A stretch of 64,000 nt of DNA from the NCBI GenBank assembly GCA_021779935.1, contig JAJXZT010000027.1, positions 62,001-126,000 on the forward strand. Direction: 5' to 3'. A program made the position numbers and the translations under genes. The stretch comes from Acidobacteriota bacterium. GTDB lineage: Bacteria > Acidobacteriota > Terriglobia > Terriglobales > Acidobacteriaceae. The notes beneath the pieces were generated by a model. The model was not told the DNA's origin and made no database searches. It was given only the letters and a program-made list of their open reading frames with translations. Of this stretch, positions 32,086 through 41,272 are shown in pieces. Numbering within the stretch: position 1 is the first letter of the stretch; the number at the start of each line of letters is the position of its first letter.

Positions 32086-33147
32086 ATGACGCCGCATACT
32101 CCATCTTCGCGCAACACACCCGGCTCCCCGGAGCGCTCCGGCTCTGCCATTCCCGCACCCGGCGAACCTACGGATGGCAAGCTCGGGCGCGTCATTCGTG
32201 TTCTCTCCGCGAACCCGCTCGTCGAGCTGAGCGGAACGAAGATTGCCGAAGAGCTTGGCACCAGCCGTTCCGAGGTCTGGCGGCTGGTGGAGCAGTTGCG
32301 CGAGCTTGGCGTCGAGATTGCCGGCCATCAGTCCATCGGCTACCGGCTTGAATCCGTGCCCGACCTGCTGCTGCCGGAAATCCTCGGGCCGCTGGTTTCC
32401 GGAACCATCTTCGATCGCAACATTCATCATTTCTTCCGCATCAGTTCCACCAACGTCGCCGCCATGGCCGCCGCCGCGCAGGGCGAACCCGAGGGCTCTG
32501 TCTTCCTTGCCGAGGAGCAGACATCCGGCAAGGGACGTGGCGGGCACGCGTGGGCCTCCGATGCTTCGGCCGGAATCTATTGCTCGGCCATCCTGCGTCC
32601 TGCCCTCGCTCCGGCCGATGTTCTGATGATTTCGTTGGCCGCCGGATTGGCCGTCTCCGCCGCCGTAGAACAGGTAACGGGATTGCAGCCTGATCTGCGC
32701 TGGCCCAACGACGTCCTGCTCGGCGACCGCAAGTTCTGCGGCGTTCTCACCGAACTCAATGCCGAGGTCACGCGCGTGCGATACGCCGTCGTCGGCATCG
32801 GCATCAACGTCAATCAATCCAGATTTCCCGACGAACTGCGCGAACTTGCCACCTCGCTTCACCTCGAGACGGGCAGGCCGTGGTCGCGTGTGGAATTGAC
32901 GGCGGCTCTGCTAAAATCACTCGATTGTGAATACCGCGCGCTCGTAACTGATGCTTCCGCGGCACGTCAATCCGTCTTTCGCCGCTTTGAACAGCGGTCC
33001 TCTTTTGTACGTGGCGCGCGTGTCCACGTCGAGGAAGACGGCGGATACGATGGCGTGACCGAGGGACTCGACGAGCGCGGTTTTTTGCGCGTACGAACAG
33101 GAAGTGGGATGCGAACCGTGCTTTCCGGCGGAGTGCGCAAGCCCTAG
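32086..33147 (+). CDS. birA: BirA: biotin--[acetyl-CoA-carboxylase] ligase with N-terminal helix-turn-helix
   Basis: Bifunctional class of biotin ligase: it activates biotin to biotinyl-AMP, attaches it to carboxylases and, through the N-terminal HTH, can repress biotin genes. From the ATG at 32086 it is 353 residues. The wHTH is at about 25-85 (LSGTKIAEELGTSRSEVWRL), the ligase domain at about 115-285 with the biotin loop GKGRGGHAWAS and KFCGVLTEL, and the C-terminal SH3-like domain at the end. GATAAT at 32061-32066 would start transcription near 32073; a GTG at 32071 is an alternative start. coaX begins 12 bp after the stop, so they form a two-gene operon of cofactor genes. Confidence 0.93.
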   Translation: MTPHTPSSRNTPGSPERSGSAIPAPGEPTDGKLGRVIRVLSANPLVELSGTKIAEELGTSRSEVWRLVEQLRELGVEIAGHQSIGYRLESVPDLLLPEILGPLVSGTIFDRNIHHFFRISSTNVAAMAAAAQGEPEGSVFLAEEQTSGKGRGGHAWASDASAGIYCSAILRPALAPADVLMISLAAGLAVSAAVEQVTGLQPDLRWPNDVLLGDRKFCGVLTELNAEVTRVRYAVVGIGINVNQSRFPDELRELATSLHLETGRPWSRVELTAALLKSLDCEYRALVTDASAARQSVFRRFEQRSSFVRGARVHVEEDGGYDGVTEGLDERGFLRVRTGSGMRTVLSGGVRKP

Positions 33148-33159
33148 GCGAGTACCTCT

Positions 33160-34002
33160 ATGCTATTTGTTCTCGATGTAGGCAACACCAACACAACCCT
33201 CGGCGTATACGGCACGGATGAACTGGGCGATGCGACTAACGGGCAACTCCTCGCCAACTGGCGCGTTACCAGCGCCCGCACCCAGACCGTGGACGAATAC
33301 GGCGTCTTCTTCCGCAACCTGTTTGCCATGAGCGGCATCGATTTCAATGCCATCCGTGGCATCGTCATCTCCTCCGTGGTTCCGCCCATGGATTCCACCC
33401 TGCGCGCCGTCTGCGAACGCTACTTCCGCATCAAGCCGCTGTTCATCGAGCCTGGCGTCAAAACCGGCATGCCCGTGCACTACGACAATCCCGCCGAGGT
33501 TGGCGCGGATCGCATCGTCAACGGCGTGGCGGCCTTCGAAAAATACGGCGGCCCATGCATCGTCGTGGACTTCGGCACCGCGACCACCTTCGATTGTGTT
33601 TCCGCCAAGGGCGAGTATCTCGGCGGAGTCATCGCGCCCGGCATCGGAATCTCGGCGGAGGCCCTCTTTGAGCACACCGCGCGCCTGCCGCGCATTGATA
33701 TCCGCAAGACCGCACGGGTCATCGGCACCAACACCGTGCACTCCATCCAGTCCGGCCTTTACTTCGGTTACGTCGGTTTGGTCGATGGCATCCTGGAGCG
33801 GTTGCTTGCCGAGATGGGCGCATCAAAGGTTGTCGCCACCGGCGGACTGGCTCCGCTGATCGGCGGTGGCTCCAAGTACATTTCGGCCATCGACGATCTG
33901 CTCACGCTCGAAGGGCTGCGCATCATCTGGGATCGCAACACGGCCCACCAGCGCCGCAAGGCCGAGGCCCACAAGGCGAGCGTGGAAGCCAAGGACAAAT
34001 AG
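33160..34002 (+). CDS. coaX: Type III pantothenate kinase
   Basis: First step of coenzyme A synthesis: phosphorylates pantothenate with ATP, monovalent cation dependent. 280 residues; ASKHA-fold motifs are DVGNTNTTLG (about 5-14; phosphate-1 loop), VGADRIVN (about 110-117) and VVDFGTATTFDC (about 131-142). CoaX is feedback-resistant to CoA and commonly follows birA, as here (12-bp gap), in a Bvg-accessory-factor-type arrangement. The last 20 residues are a charged Ala/Lys-rich tail. The ATG at 33160 has no strong Shine-Dalgarno but is fixed by homology. No type I or II kinase is in the window. Confidence 0.94.
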   Translation: MLFVLDVGNTNTTLGVYGTDELGDATNGQLLANWRVTSARTQTVDEYGVFFRNLFAMSGIDFNAIRGIVISSVVPPMDSTLRAVCERYFRIKPLFIEPGVKTGMPVHYDNPAEVGADRIVNGVAAFEKYGGPCIVVDFGTATTFDCVSAKGEYLGGVIAPGIGISAEALFEHTARLPRIDIRKTARVIGTNTVHSIQSGLYFGYVGLVDGILERLLAEMGASKVVATGGLAPLIGGGSKYISAIDDLLTLEGLRIIWDRNTAHQRRKAEAHKASVEAKDK

Positions 34003-34087
34003 CCGCGCCCGGTTTAATTCGGATTTTCCTCTGCGATTCTCCATCTCCCGCGCAGCGATCCCGCCATTTTGCGGTAAGCTCATCTTC

Positions 34088-34774
34088 GTGGAGAACTACT
34101 TCAACTATTTCACCGAGATTGAAGAACAGTTTCAGCGGCGACGCGGAGCTCTGCGCCTCCTCTCCACCCTTGACTGGGCGCTGATTGAATCTTGGAAGGA
34201 AGCCGGCATTCCGCTGGAAGCCGTGCTCCGCGGCATTGACAACGCCTTCGATAAGTACGATCGCCGTCCCAGCAAGACCCGCAAGGTCAACTCCCTCGCT
34301 TACTGCACGCAGGAAGTGCTCGAGGCCTCTGAAGAGATGAAGGAAGCTGCCGTCGGTGCCACGCGCGAGCCTCGTGATCCTGGCATTGCGCAGCAGCAGT
34401 TGGTGGCCTTTTTCGCGCGCAACGCCGAGGCTTTCGCGAAAGCGCAGGTTCCTGCCGCCGCCGAAACTCTCGTTCGCGACGACGCCATGGTTCTCGCCGA
34501 ACTTGCCGTCTCACTCGCGGGTTCCACGGCTGCGCCTCCGTTGGAAGACCTTGAGCGCCGCCTCACCGTGATGGAAGAAAAACTCTTTGCCACTCTGCTC
34601 GCCGCCTCCACCGACGACGAATTGGTCGCCATCCGCGCCCAGGCCGATCGCGAACTCGCCCCCTATCGCAGCAAGATGACCGCTCCGCAGATCGACCAAC
34701 TCATGAAGCAGTACACCAATAAGAAATTGCTGGAGCGCTACAACCTGCCCCGTCTGAGCCTGTTCTACATGTAA
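34088..34774 (+). CDS. Hypothetical helical protein between coaX and rlmD
   Basis: 228 residues from a GTG at 34088; I do not recognise a family. The chain is strongly alpha-helical, acidic at first (MENYFNYFTEIEEQFQRRRG), then rich in Ala/Glu (about 95-180), and ends with the aromatic RYNLPRLSLFYM. The early block LSTLDWALIESWKEAGIPLE resembles helix-loop-helix segments of uncharacterised acidobacterial proteins. No signal peptide or membrane helix, so cytoplasmic. TAAGCT ends 7 nt before the GTG and there is no Shine-Dalgarno, so it may be leaderless. The frame is open far upstream into coaX, but that part is not protein-like. Function unknown; placement next to coaX and rlmD says little. 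Confidence 0.65.
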   Translation: MENYFNYFTEIEEQFQRRRGALRLLSTLDWALIESWKEAGIPLEAVLRGIDNAFDKYDRRPSKTRKVNSLAYCTQEVLEASEEMKEAAVGATREPRDPGIAQQQLVAFFARNAEAFAKAQVPAAAETLVRDDAMVLAELAVSLAGSTAAPPLEDLERRLTVMEEKLFATLLAASTDDELVAIRAQADRELAPYRSKMTAPQIDQLMKQYTNKKLLERYNLPRLSLFYM

Positions 34775-34826
34775 TCCCGGCCTTGCTCCCGTACCTCAAC
34801 CGCGTTTCTCCTATATCCTGTAAGCA

Positions 34827-36146
34827 GTGCAAATAACCATCGACAAACTCATCTATGGCGGCGACGGCCTTGGCCGCTTGCCTGCCGGCGCCGAGGGCCG
34901 CGCCAAAACCGTCTTTGTGCCCTTCGTCCTTGAAGGCGAACAGGTTGACGTTGCCGTGCAGGAGGAGCGTCCCAGCTTCCTCCGCGCCAGCGCCCAGCGC
35001 ATCGTCGAGCCCTCACCCGACCGCGTCACGCCGCGCTGTCCTCACTTCGGTACATGTGGCGGATGCCACTATCAGCACGCCGGCTATCCGCATCAGTTGG
35101 AATCCAAGCGCGCCATTCTGGAAGAGACGCTTCGGCGCACCGCGAAGATCGAACTCGCGGTTCCGATTGAGACTCATTCGGCCGAACCCTGGCACTTTCG
35201 CAATCGCACGCGCATGAGGGTCCAGGCGCAGCCCGAGTTCGCCATTGGCTATTTCCGCCATGGATCGCACGATCTGCTGCCGGTGCGCGAGTGTCCCATC
35301 AGTTCGCCGCTCATCAATCGCGCCCTTGCCATTCTCTGGACGCTCGGCGAGCGCGGCGCGTTTTCGTCATCCGTGCGCGAAGTGCAGTTCTTTGCCAACG
35401 CCGAGGACTCGGAGCTGCTGATCGAAATCTATCTCGACGGCGCCACCGATCCGGCCTCGCAGGGACCGCTGGGCGAGGCAATCCGCGCGGAGATTGCAGA
35501 GTGCCGTGGCGTCGTCATTTTTCGCTCCAGCGTCGCCGGAGAAGAAACCGGGGAGCGCGGCTCACGCACCGTTCCGCGCAGCGTGCCGGCCGTATCGACT
35601 GGCGAGGAACATCTTGTCTATCGAGTTGGCGGATTCGAATATCGCGTCAGCGCCGGGTCTTTCTTCCAGACAAATCGCCATCTCGTCGCCAAGCTTGTTT
35701 CGCTTGTCACCGGCGGAGCCACCGGAAAGAACGCGCTCGATCTCTACGCTGGTGCCGGACTTTTCACGCTCCCGCTGGCGAAGAATTTCGAGCGTGTTGT
35801 CGCCGTCGAGGTCTCGCCCTACTCATTCCCCGACCTTCAGCGCAACGCTCCGGTACACGTCAAGGCCATACAGAAGCCCACGGAGCAGTTTCTTCACGAC
35901 ACCACTGGCGCCAACTTTGATCTGGTGGTGGTGGATCCGCCGCGCGCGGGCCTTGGCGAATCCGCCTCGCGAAGGCTGGGACGGATGCACGTCTCCCATG
36001 TGACGTATGTTTCCTGCGATCCTTCTACTCTCGCGCGCGACCTGCGAACGCTGTTAGAATCTGGCTTCCGCGTGGAGCAGGCTCATCTCGTCGACTTGTT
36101 CCCGCAGACGTTTCACATCGAAAGTGTCTTCCAACTCGCTCGATAG
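34827..36146 (+). CDS. rlmD: 23S rRNA (uracil-C5)-methyltransferase, RlmD/TrmA family
   Basis: Methylates a uracil (U1939-type) of 23S rRNA, or a tRNA uracil, using S-adenosylmethionine. 439 residues from a GTG at 34827. A TRAM domain opens the chain (about 1-60). The iron-sulfur motif is CPHFGTCGGCHYQH (about 71-84), with a fourth cysteine earlier or later in the fold. The SAM loop is DLYAGAGLFTLPLAK (about 305-319), catalysis uses the Cys of YVSCDPSTLARDL (about 396-408) and DPPRAGLG binds the base. A -10-like TATATC ends 9 nt before the GTG. RlmD and TrmA cannot be told apart by motif alone; the TRAM plus cluster favours RumA/RlmD. Confidence 0.88.
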   Translation: MQITIDKLIYGGDGLGRLPAGAEGRAKTVFVPFVLEGEQVDVAVQEERPSFLRASAQRIVEPSPDRVTPRCPHFGTCGGCHYQHAGYPHQLESKRAILEETLRRTAKIELAVPIETHSAEPWHFRNRTRMRVQAQPEFAIGYFRHGSHDLLPVRECPISSPLINRALAILWTLGERGAFSSSVREVQFFANAEDSELLIEIYLDGATDPASQGPLGEAIRAEIAECRGVVIFRSSVAGEETGERGSRTVPRSVPAVSTGEEHLVYRVGGFEYRVSAGSFFQTNRHLVAKLVSLVTGGATGKNALDLYAGAGLFTLPLAKNFERVVAVEVSPYSFPDLQRNAPVHVKAIQKPTEQFLHDTTGANFDLVVVDPPRAGLGESASRRLGRMHVSHVTYVSCDPSTLARDLRTLLESGFRVEQAHLVDLFPQTFHIESVFQLAR

Positions 36147-36180
36147 CTGTGCGAGGCTGCCAGGCCGTCAAGGAGTCGCC

Positions 36181-36474
36181 GTGTACGCACTTGTCGTCAT
36201 TCGTTATCGCCGTCCCATGGAAGAAGTGGTTGCCATCACGGCGGAACACCGCGCCTACCTGCGTGAATTGAAGGCGCAGGGAAGGCTTATCGCCTCGGGC
36301 CCCTTTGATCCGCGCACCGGCGGCGCGCTGCTTGTGCGCGTCGACGACGCCGAGGTGCATACCGCTCTCGACCGCATTCGCGACCACGATCCCTTCTGGG
36401 TCAATGGTGTCGCGCAATACGAACTCATTCCTTGGAACGTCGTCATGGGCAAGGAAGGCCTTGACAGCCTCTGA
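36181..36474 (+). CDS. YciI family protein
   Basis: Small alpha/beta barrel-like protein of 97 residues, single YciI/YCII-related domain. The GTG at 36181 is chosen because AAGGAG lies 5 nt upstream; the frame otherwise opens inside rlmD. The family's conserved His and Asp-rich segments are EHRAYLRELKAQGRLIASGP (about 22-41) and RDHDPF (about 66-71), the latter with the conserved His-Asp pair suggested to be catalytic. Members are proposed hydrolases or dehalogenase-like enzymes; the substrate is unknown. Its stop codon overlaps the comEC start by one base (TGATG), so the two genes are translationally coupled. Confidence 0.88.
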   Translation: MYALVVIRYRRPMEEVVAITAEHRAYLRELKAQGRLIASGPFDPRTGGALLVRVDDAEVHTALDRIRDHDPFWVNGVAQYELIPWNVVMGKEGLDSL

Positions 36475-39179
36475 TGGCACTAGCGTCCAACGCGGGCGCA
36501 GTATCTTCCTCCGGCGGCACAATTTCGGACCTCGTGCTGGGCCGCGCCTCCGCTATCGTGGCGCGCGTACCCATGATTGTTGCCGCGTTCGCCTTCGCCG
36601 CCGGAATTCTCATTGAGCAGATCCTCTATCATCCGCCGTTAGTCTGGCTCGCGGCACTCGTCCTGCTTTCGTTGGCCGCGCTGTTTCTCTGCCGCGAACG
36701 CCCGCGCGTCGCCTATGCCGCTTTGATGGTCGCGCTGGCATTCGCCGGAGCCTTCACCGCGCAATCGTCTAATTCCGCCACTCCGCCGCCCGCGCCCATC
36801 ATGCGCTACGCCAACGGCGATCCCGTTACGCTGAATGCCACCGTCGTGCGCGACGGCCTGCTTCGTCCCGGCAACTATGGAGGCACCGACCAGTCTGTCG
36901 ATCTCGATGTCGAATCCGTAGTCACCGACGCTGGCGAAACCCCCATCAACGGCGGCGTGCGTCTTACCATCTACAAACCATCGCATCGCGCTTTCACCGA
37001 AGAAGGCGACAATGATTCGGACGCCGCAGCGGATTCCATGCCGCGCTTCGTCTACGGACAGCGGCTTCGTCTCACCGCAAGACTTCATCAGCCGCTTAAC
37101 TACGGCAACCCCGGCGCCATGGACTATCGCGGATATCTCGCTGGCCAGGGAATCTCCGCCATCGGCTCCTCGCGCTTCGACTCCATCCAGGTGCTTCCCG
37201 GCAGCGGAGGCAGCCGCTTCGAGCGTTGGAGGGCCACCGCGCGCCGCAGCGTTCTCGCGCGCATTTACCGCATCTGGCCTCGGCAGCAGGCGGGACTCTT
37301 CGCCGCCATGGTCATCGGCGACCGCGCCTTCCTTTCGCGCGAAACCCGCACCGAGTACCAGCGCAGCGGCACCTATCACATCCTTGTTGTCTCCGGCATG
37401 AACGTTGGCATCTTCGCCGTCGTACTCTTCTGGGCCTTGCGACGGCTCCGCACCGGCGCGGAAATTGCCACCATCCTCACCATCGTTCTCTCTTCCGGAT
37501 ACGCATTGCTCACCGATCTCGGCGCGCCCATTCTGCGCTCCGTGTTAATGCTGGGCATTTACCAGCTCACCCGATTGCTCTATCGTGAACGGGCCGCGCT
37601 CAATGCAGTGGGCACGGCGGCATTGGCCATGCTCGTCTGGCAGCCGCGCCAGTTGCTCGATCCCAGCTTCCAGCTCACCTTCCTCTCCGTGCTCAGCATC
37701 GCCGGTATTGCCGTGCCGCTGCTGGAGCGCACTTCGCAGCCCTACCACCAGGCATTGCGGCGGCTCTTCCTCATCGGGTATGACCAGGCGCACCCACCGA
37801 AGCTCGTGCAGTGGCGGATCGAATTGCGCATGATCGCCTCCGAAGCGCAGAAACTGATCGGCCGCCGTGCCGCGCGAACCTTCCTCGTCGGCGGCATCAC
37901 GCTCGTGCTCTCCGCCTACGAACTCGTTCTCATTTCGTTGCTGATGCAAGTTTCGCTTGCATTGCCCATGATCTGGTACTTCCACCGAATGCCGTTCACG
38001 GCTCTCTTCGCCAATCTTGCGGTCGTGCCGCTGACGGGAATTCTCATGCCGGCCAGCGTCCTCGCCGTTGCGCTGAGCTACGTTTCGTTCTGGCTTGCGA
38101 AGTTGCCCGCGATGGTTGCCACCTGGGCGCTTGCTGGAATTTCCAACACCGTGCACTGGCTCGGCGGCGCCGCCATTCGCGACGTACGCCTGCCGCTTCC
38201 GGCGCTCTGGCTGTGCCTGCTCTTTGTGGCTGTCTATCTCGCCGTGCTCCTGCTGGCTCGCCGTCGCGCGTGGATCACGTCTCTTTCGCTCGTCGCGCTC
38301 TGCCTTGTCGCGGGATTACTGGTCACTGCTCGCCCCCATCCGCAGTTCGTCAAGGGAGCACTGGAGATCACCGCGATCGACATCGGCCAGGGAGACTCTT
38401 TCCTGATTGTCACGCCGGAAGGCAAGACCCTGTTGCTCGACTCCGGCGGTTTGCTTGGCGGAAATCAATCCGAGTTCGATATTGGAGAAGACGTCGTCTC
38501 GCCTTATCTCTGGCAGCGCGGCATCCATCATCTCGACGCCGTCGCCTTCAGTCACGGACACTCCGACCACATCGGCGGCATGAGTGCTGTCATAAGGAAC
38601 TTCCAGCCCGACCAGCTCTGGTGCGGCCCCAATGTTCCGACGCCACTTTTCGAGTCGCTGATGCAGACGGCGATCAAGAATCACACCGGTGCCACGCGCC
38701 ACTTCGCCGGTGACGCCTTCGATTTCGGTGGTGCGCACTTCGAAGTCCTTGCGCCCGCGCGCGACTGGCAGCTAAAGAAACGCGTCGTGGACGACGATGC
38801 CATGGTGCTGCGCATCAGTTATGGTGGACGTTCAGCGTTGATGGTGGGAGATATTGGAAAGAAGGTAGAGACGATTCTTGAGGCCCGCGACATCCACGCG
38901 GACCTGCTGAAAGTGGGCCACCATGGCAGCCTCACCTCGACCTCGGAAGAATTTCTCCAGGCCGTGCACCCGCGTTACGCCGTCATTTCAGTCGGCGCGC
39001 GCAACACCTTCGGACATCCCCGCCCGGAGGTTCTGGAGCGATTGGCGCAGGCGCATGTGCAGACTTTTCGCACCGACCTCTTCGGCCCGGTGACGTTCTA
39101 CCTGCGTCCGGAGGGCGCTTCTTCATCGCCGGTGTTGGCGATCACGCACGGCGTGCAAACTACAACGGCGATTCCTTAG
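36474..39179 (+). CDS. comEC: ComEC/Rec2 DNA-uptake channel
   Basis: Inner-membrane channel for transport of single-stranded DNA in natural transformation; 901 residues. The order is the full three-domain form: DUF4131 (OB-fold, about 50-240), the competence transmembrane domain (about 260-610, about ten helices, with HILVVSGMNVGIFAV at about 302-316) and a C-terminal metallo-beta-lactamase-like domain (about 640-890) with SHGHSDHIGG and KVGHHGS metal motifs. So the putative nuclease part is intact. The ATG overlaps the YciI stop by one base. No comEA or comF is next to it. The 3' end overlaps the convergent DUF2007 gene by 20 bp. Confidence 0.94.
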   Translation: MALASNAGAVSSSGGTISDLVLGRASAIVARVPMIVAAFAFAAGILIEQILYHPPLVWLAALVLLSLAALFLCRERPRVAYAALMVALAFAGAFTAQSSNSATPPPAPIMRYANGDPVTLNATVVRDGLLRPGNYGGTDQSVDLDVESVVTDAGETPINGGVRLTIYKPSHRAFTEEGDNDSDAAADSMPRFVYGQRLRLTARLHQPLNYGNPGAMDYRGYLAGQGISAIGSSRFDSIQVLPGSGGSRFERWRATARRSVLARIYRIWPRQQAGLFAAMVIGDRAFLSRETRTEYQRSGTYHILVVSGMNVGIFAVVLFWALRRLRTGAEIATILTIVLSSGYALLTDLGAPILRSVLMLGIYQLTRLLYRERAALNAVGTAALAMLVWQPRQLLDPSFQLTFLSVLSIAGIAVPLLERTSQPYHQALRRLFLIGYDQAHPPKLVQWRIELRMIASEAQKLIGRRAARTFLVGGITLVLSAYELVLISLLMQVSLALPMIWYFHRMPFTALFANLAVVPLTGILMPASVLAVALSYVSFWLAKLPAMVATWALAGISNTVHWLGGAAIRDVRLPLPALWLCLLFVAVYLAVLLLARRRAWITSLSLVALCLVAGLLVTARPHPQFVKGALEITAIDIGQGDSFLIVTPEGKTLLLDSGGLLGGNQSEFDIGEDVVSPYLWQRGIHHLDAVAFSHGHSDHIGGMSAVIRNFQPDQLWCGPNVPTPLFESLMQTAIKNHTGATRHFAGDAFDFGGAHFEVLAPARDWQLKKRVVDDDAMVLRISYGGRSALMVGDIGKKVETILEARDIHADLLKVGHHGSLTSTSEEFLQAVHPRYAVISVGARNTFGHPRPEVLERLAQAHVQTFRTDLFGPVTFYLRPEGASSSPVLAITHGVQTTTAIP

Positions 39180-39432
39180 TGAGTTCTTCTTCGTCCACCG
39201 GAGCGCCATCGCGATAATCTTTAATCAGCTGCTTCGCCTTTTCCGCGTCTTCCGGAGCCACTTGCACCACCACGCCACCCACGCCCGGCAAGATGTCCTG
39301 CGGAGCATCCAACGAAACAATCAGTGCCTGTATCCCGGCGGACTCCAGCAGTCCGCGCACCACCAGCGCCTCGGATTCCTGCTCGGTGTCGAATATCTTT
39401 ACCAGCCCCTCGTTGTTCTCATTTGTCGCCAT
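39160..39432 (-). CDS. DUF2007 family putative signal-transducing protein
   Basis: 90 residues from the ATG at 39432, set by GGAGGG about 4 nt upstream; the longer frame to 39645 adds a non-homologous N-terminus. The single domain starts KIFDTEQESEALVVRGLLES, giving the DUF2007 beta-alpha-beta pattern (strand, helix, strand with GIQALIVSLD), and continues VVVQVAPEDAEKAKQLIKDY. Related proteins resemble PII-like or ACT-like ligand-binding folds, but no function is established. The C-terminus is acidic. It converges on comEC and their coding regions overlap by 20 bp, leaving no room for separate terminators. Confidence 0.8.
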   Translation of the reverse strand: MATNENNEGLVKIFDTEQESEALVVRGLLESAGIQALIVSLDAPQDILPGVGGVVVQVAPEDAEKAKQLIKDYRDGAPVDEEELTKESPL

Positions 39433-39577
39433 AGTCCCTCCACTTAGCTTCGATGCGAACTGTCGCACCTTTGACGAAGAATCGTTTTGCAATCCTTCGC
39501 GCGGACTTCCCGTGCCGGGCCAATTTCCCGCACCACGTCGCAATATGGCATCATCCAACTGTACCGAGGATGCATGA

Positions 39578-39850
39578 ATGGGATTGACTGAGGGCGTACC
39601 GCAGCCGGACGATGGGCAAACCGGGCAGTTGGACGAAGCGCGCAAGCTTCGCCGTCTTCAGATCATGATGAACATGGTGATCTCGGTCATCAGCCAGGAT
39701 CCAAACCTTACCGTCGAGCAGGCCTCTGAGATGGCTGCCGATGCGCGCCGGGCGGCCCTCGCCATGTTTCCCGGCAAGGAACTCGCCTACGACCTCATCT
39801 ATCGTCCCCGGCTCCAGCGCGTCATTCGCGAGCGCTTCCGTCTGCAATAG
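39578..39850 (+). CDS. Small conserved-looking hypothetical protein
   Basis: 90 residues, mostly helical. Starts MGLTEGVPQPDDGQTGQLDE, then RRLQIMMNMVISVISQDPNL and EQASEMAADARRAALAMFPG, ending IYRPRLQRVIRERFRLQ. No signal peptide or membrane helix is clear, although MMNMVISVI is hydrophobic. GAGG lies about 10 nt before the ATG at 39578. The 39433-39577 gap upstream may hold divergent promoters for it and the DUF2007 gene. It ends 18 bp from the stop of the convergent DUF3108 gene. The pattern of conserved-type residues argues for a real gene, but I recognise no family. Confidence 0.65.
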   Translation: MGLTEGVPQPDDGQTGQLDEARKLRRLQIMMNMVISVISQDPNLTVEQASEMAADARRAALAMFPGKELAYDLIYRPRLQRVIRERFRLQ

Positions 39851-39867
39851 AAATTTTGCCGGAACTC

Positions 39868-40698
39868 TTACTGCCGGTCGACTCGCGACAATTGGAAGGT
39901 CAGCGTTCCCCAGAAGAGCCGCGCCCGCATCTGCACTGGAAGGTGTGCCGAGTCGTCCGTGTACCAGATCCAGACCTTGCCGCGATTCTTCAGGACTCCC
40001 GCCGGGGCGGAAGGCTGCACGCGCACCGTGTGGAAGGTCCCCGCTCCGGTCTTCACGTCTTCGCGCGCCTCCACGTGTGCGCTCACGTCTACCGTTTTTC
40101 CGCCATCGTTGATCGGGAAATGATAGGTAGAGCCGACCGTCAGCGGCAGTGATCCAAGGTAGAAAATTCCGGACAGCACATCGCTCACGCATCCCGGAAT
40201 ATCGTTTTCCGTGTGCTTGGTCTCGTTGTCGCGCAGGTTGCGCTCGTCGAGCACGGCCTTGTGCCGCGCATAGTCGAAGACGATGTGCGTGTCCCGTTTG
40301 TGGAGCCCTTCTTCCGAGTGTTTATCGATTCGCGATGAGCAGAACGTCCGTGGATTGAAGTATGCCTGTAGCCGGTCCTGCACCGTGTAAAGCAGCGCTG
40401 CAAAGCCGATCGAGTCCGCTGTGGCCGAAACTTTCTCTTCCGAACCCGCCTGGTCCAGCCGCAGTGTCGCCGTGCCGGCATTCCACAATCTCCAGTCCGT
40501 GGTGTAGTGCAGCACTTCGCCGTTGCGGTAGCGATACCCTGACGGAGCCGGCCGTATCGTCGACATCGGGCCAATGGTCCCGACAGGCATCTTTTCCTGT
40601 TGTGCCGGTGAGGATGGATGTTGCTGAGCCGCTGCAATCAGCAGCGAACCGGCAAGAACGGGAAAGAGGAGGGCCGCGAGGGCTTTGTGTTTTTGCAT
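39868..40698 (-). CDS. DUF3108 family secreted protein
   Basis: 276 residues; last gene of a five-gene LPS-related operon. A signal peptide (about 1-25, LLFPVLAGSLLIAAA) targets it to the periplasm. The DUF3108 domain fills the rest: YRNGEVLHYTTDWRLWNAGT (about 57-76) is the characteristic opening, with repeated beta strands and the closing LPVQMRARLFWGTLTFQLSR. Family members are thought to have a lipocalin- or LolA-like beta fold and are of unknown function. The ATG lies 4 bp after the ICMT-like gene stop. In this context a role in handling or trafficking of a lipid or LPS precursor is possible, but that is inference. Confidence 0.85.
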   Translation of the reverse strand: MQKHKALAALLFPVLAGSLLIAAAQQHPSSPAQQEKMPVGTIGPMSTIRPAPSGYRYRNGEVLHYTTDWRLWNAGTATLRLDQAGSEEKVSATADSIGFAALLYTVQDRLQAYFNPRTFCSSRIDKHSEEGLHKRDTHIVFDYARHKAVLDERNLRDNETKHTENDIPGCVSDVLSGIFYLGSLPLTVGSTYHFPINDGGKTVDVSAHVEAREDVKTGAGTFHTVRVQPSAPAGVLKNRGKVWIWYTDDSAHLPVQMRARLFWGTLTFQLSRVDRQ

Positions 40699-40702
40699 TC
40701 GG

Positions 40703-41272
40703 TCAGCGGACTATCCACAGAAGCTTGACTATCAGGGCCGCCACAACCGCCAACGCCCCCATACATGCATTGTACTCGCGATGCTTCATGTAAAGCGCGC
40801 GAGAAAACTCTCCACCACCCTCGCGGTATGCCGCCCGAAGCCGCGGAAACAGCCTCGGCACTCGCGAAGCATACGCTGCGTACTCGGGGAAGTGGGCCGA
40901 TAAAAATGCTTCTTCGCCGCGAATAACCGGCACGTAGATCGCAATAAACATTCCTACCATCGCGATCGCGATCCACAAGCTCAACGCGGCGATACAGAAT
41001 CCGATGGCGATCACGATTGAGCCGAGATAGAGCGGATTGCGCGTATACGCATAAGGCCCCGTCGTCGCGAGTTCTTCGTTCTTCTTCACGTGACCGGAAG
41101 CCACGGCGCGAATCCACACGCCCACGGCCGCCACCGCCGTACCCATACCGATTGAAGTCCACGTCGGCTGTGCCAGCCACAAGTAAAGCGCTGCAAAGAC
41201 AAATCCCAGGGGCACGCGAATTCGCTTGGCGATCCGCCCCCAGTCCGTTCTAGATGTGCTCGTGTCGTTCAC
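40703..41272 (-). CDS. Isoprenylcysteine carboxyl methyltransferase (ICMT)-like membrane methyltransferase
   Basis: 189 residues with about five hydrophobic helices (18-35, 39-55, 80-98, 99-115 and 165-187). The family signature is in the middle: GHVKKNEELATTGPYAYTRN (about 60-79), then PLYLGSI, with the SAM-binding RNPLY and the downstream EEAFLSAHFPEYAAY (about 119-133). ICMT/PEMT-fold enzymes transfer methyl groups to prenylcysteine or lipid head groups in the membrane. Its position between a heptosyltransferase-like gene and DUF3108 suggests a lipid or LPS substrate here. It starts one base after the GT9 stop, so translation is coupled. Confidence 0.82.
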   Translation of the reverse strand: MNDTSTSRTDWGRIAKRIRVPLGFVFAALYLWLAQPTWTSIGMGTAVAAVGVWIRAVASGHVKKNEELATTGPYAYTRNPLYLGSIVIAIGFCIAALSLWIAIAMVGMFIAIYVPVIRGEEAFLSAHFPEYAAYASRVPRLFPRLRAAYREGGGEFSRALYMKHREYNACMGALAVVAALIVKLLWIVR

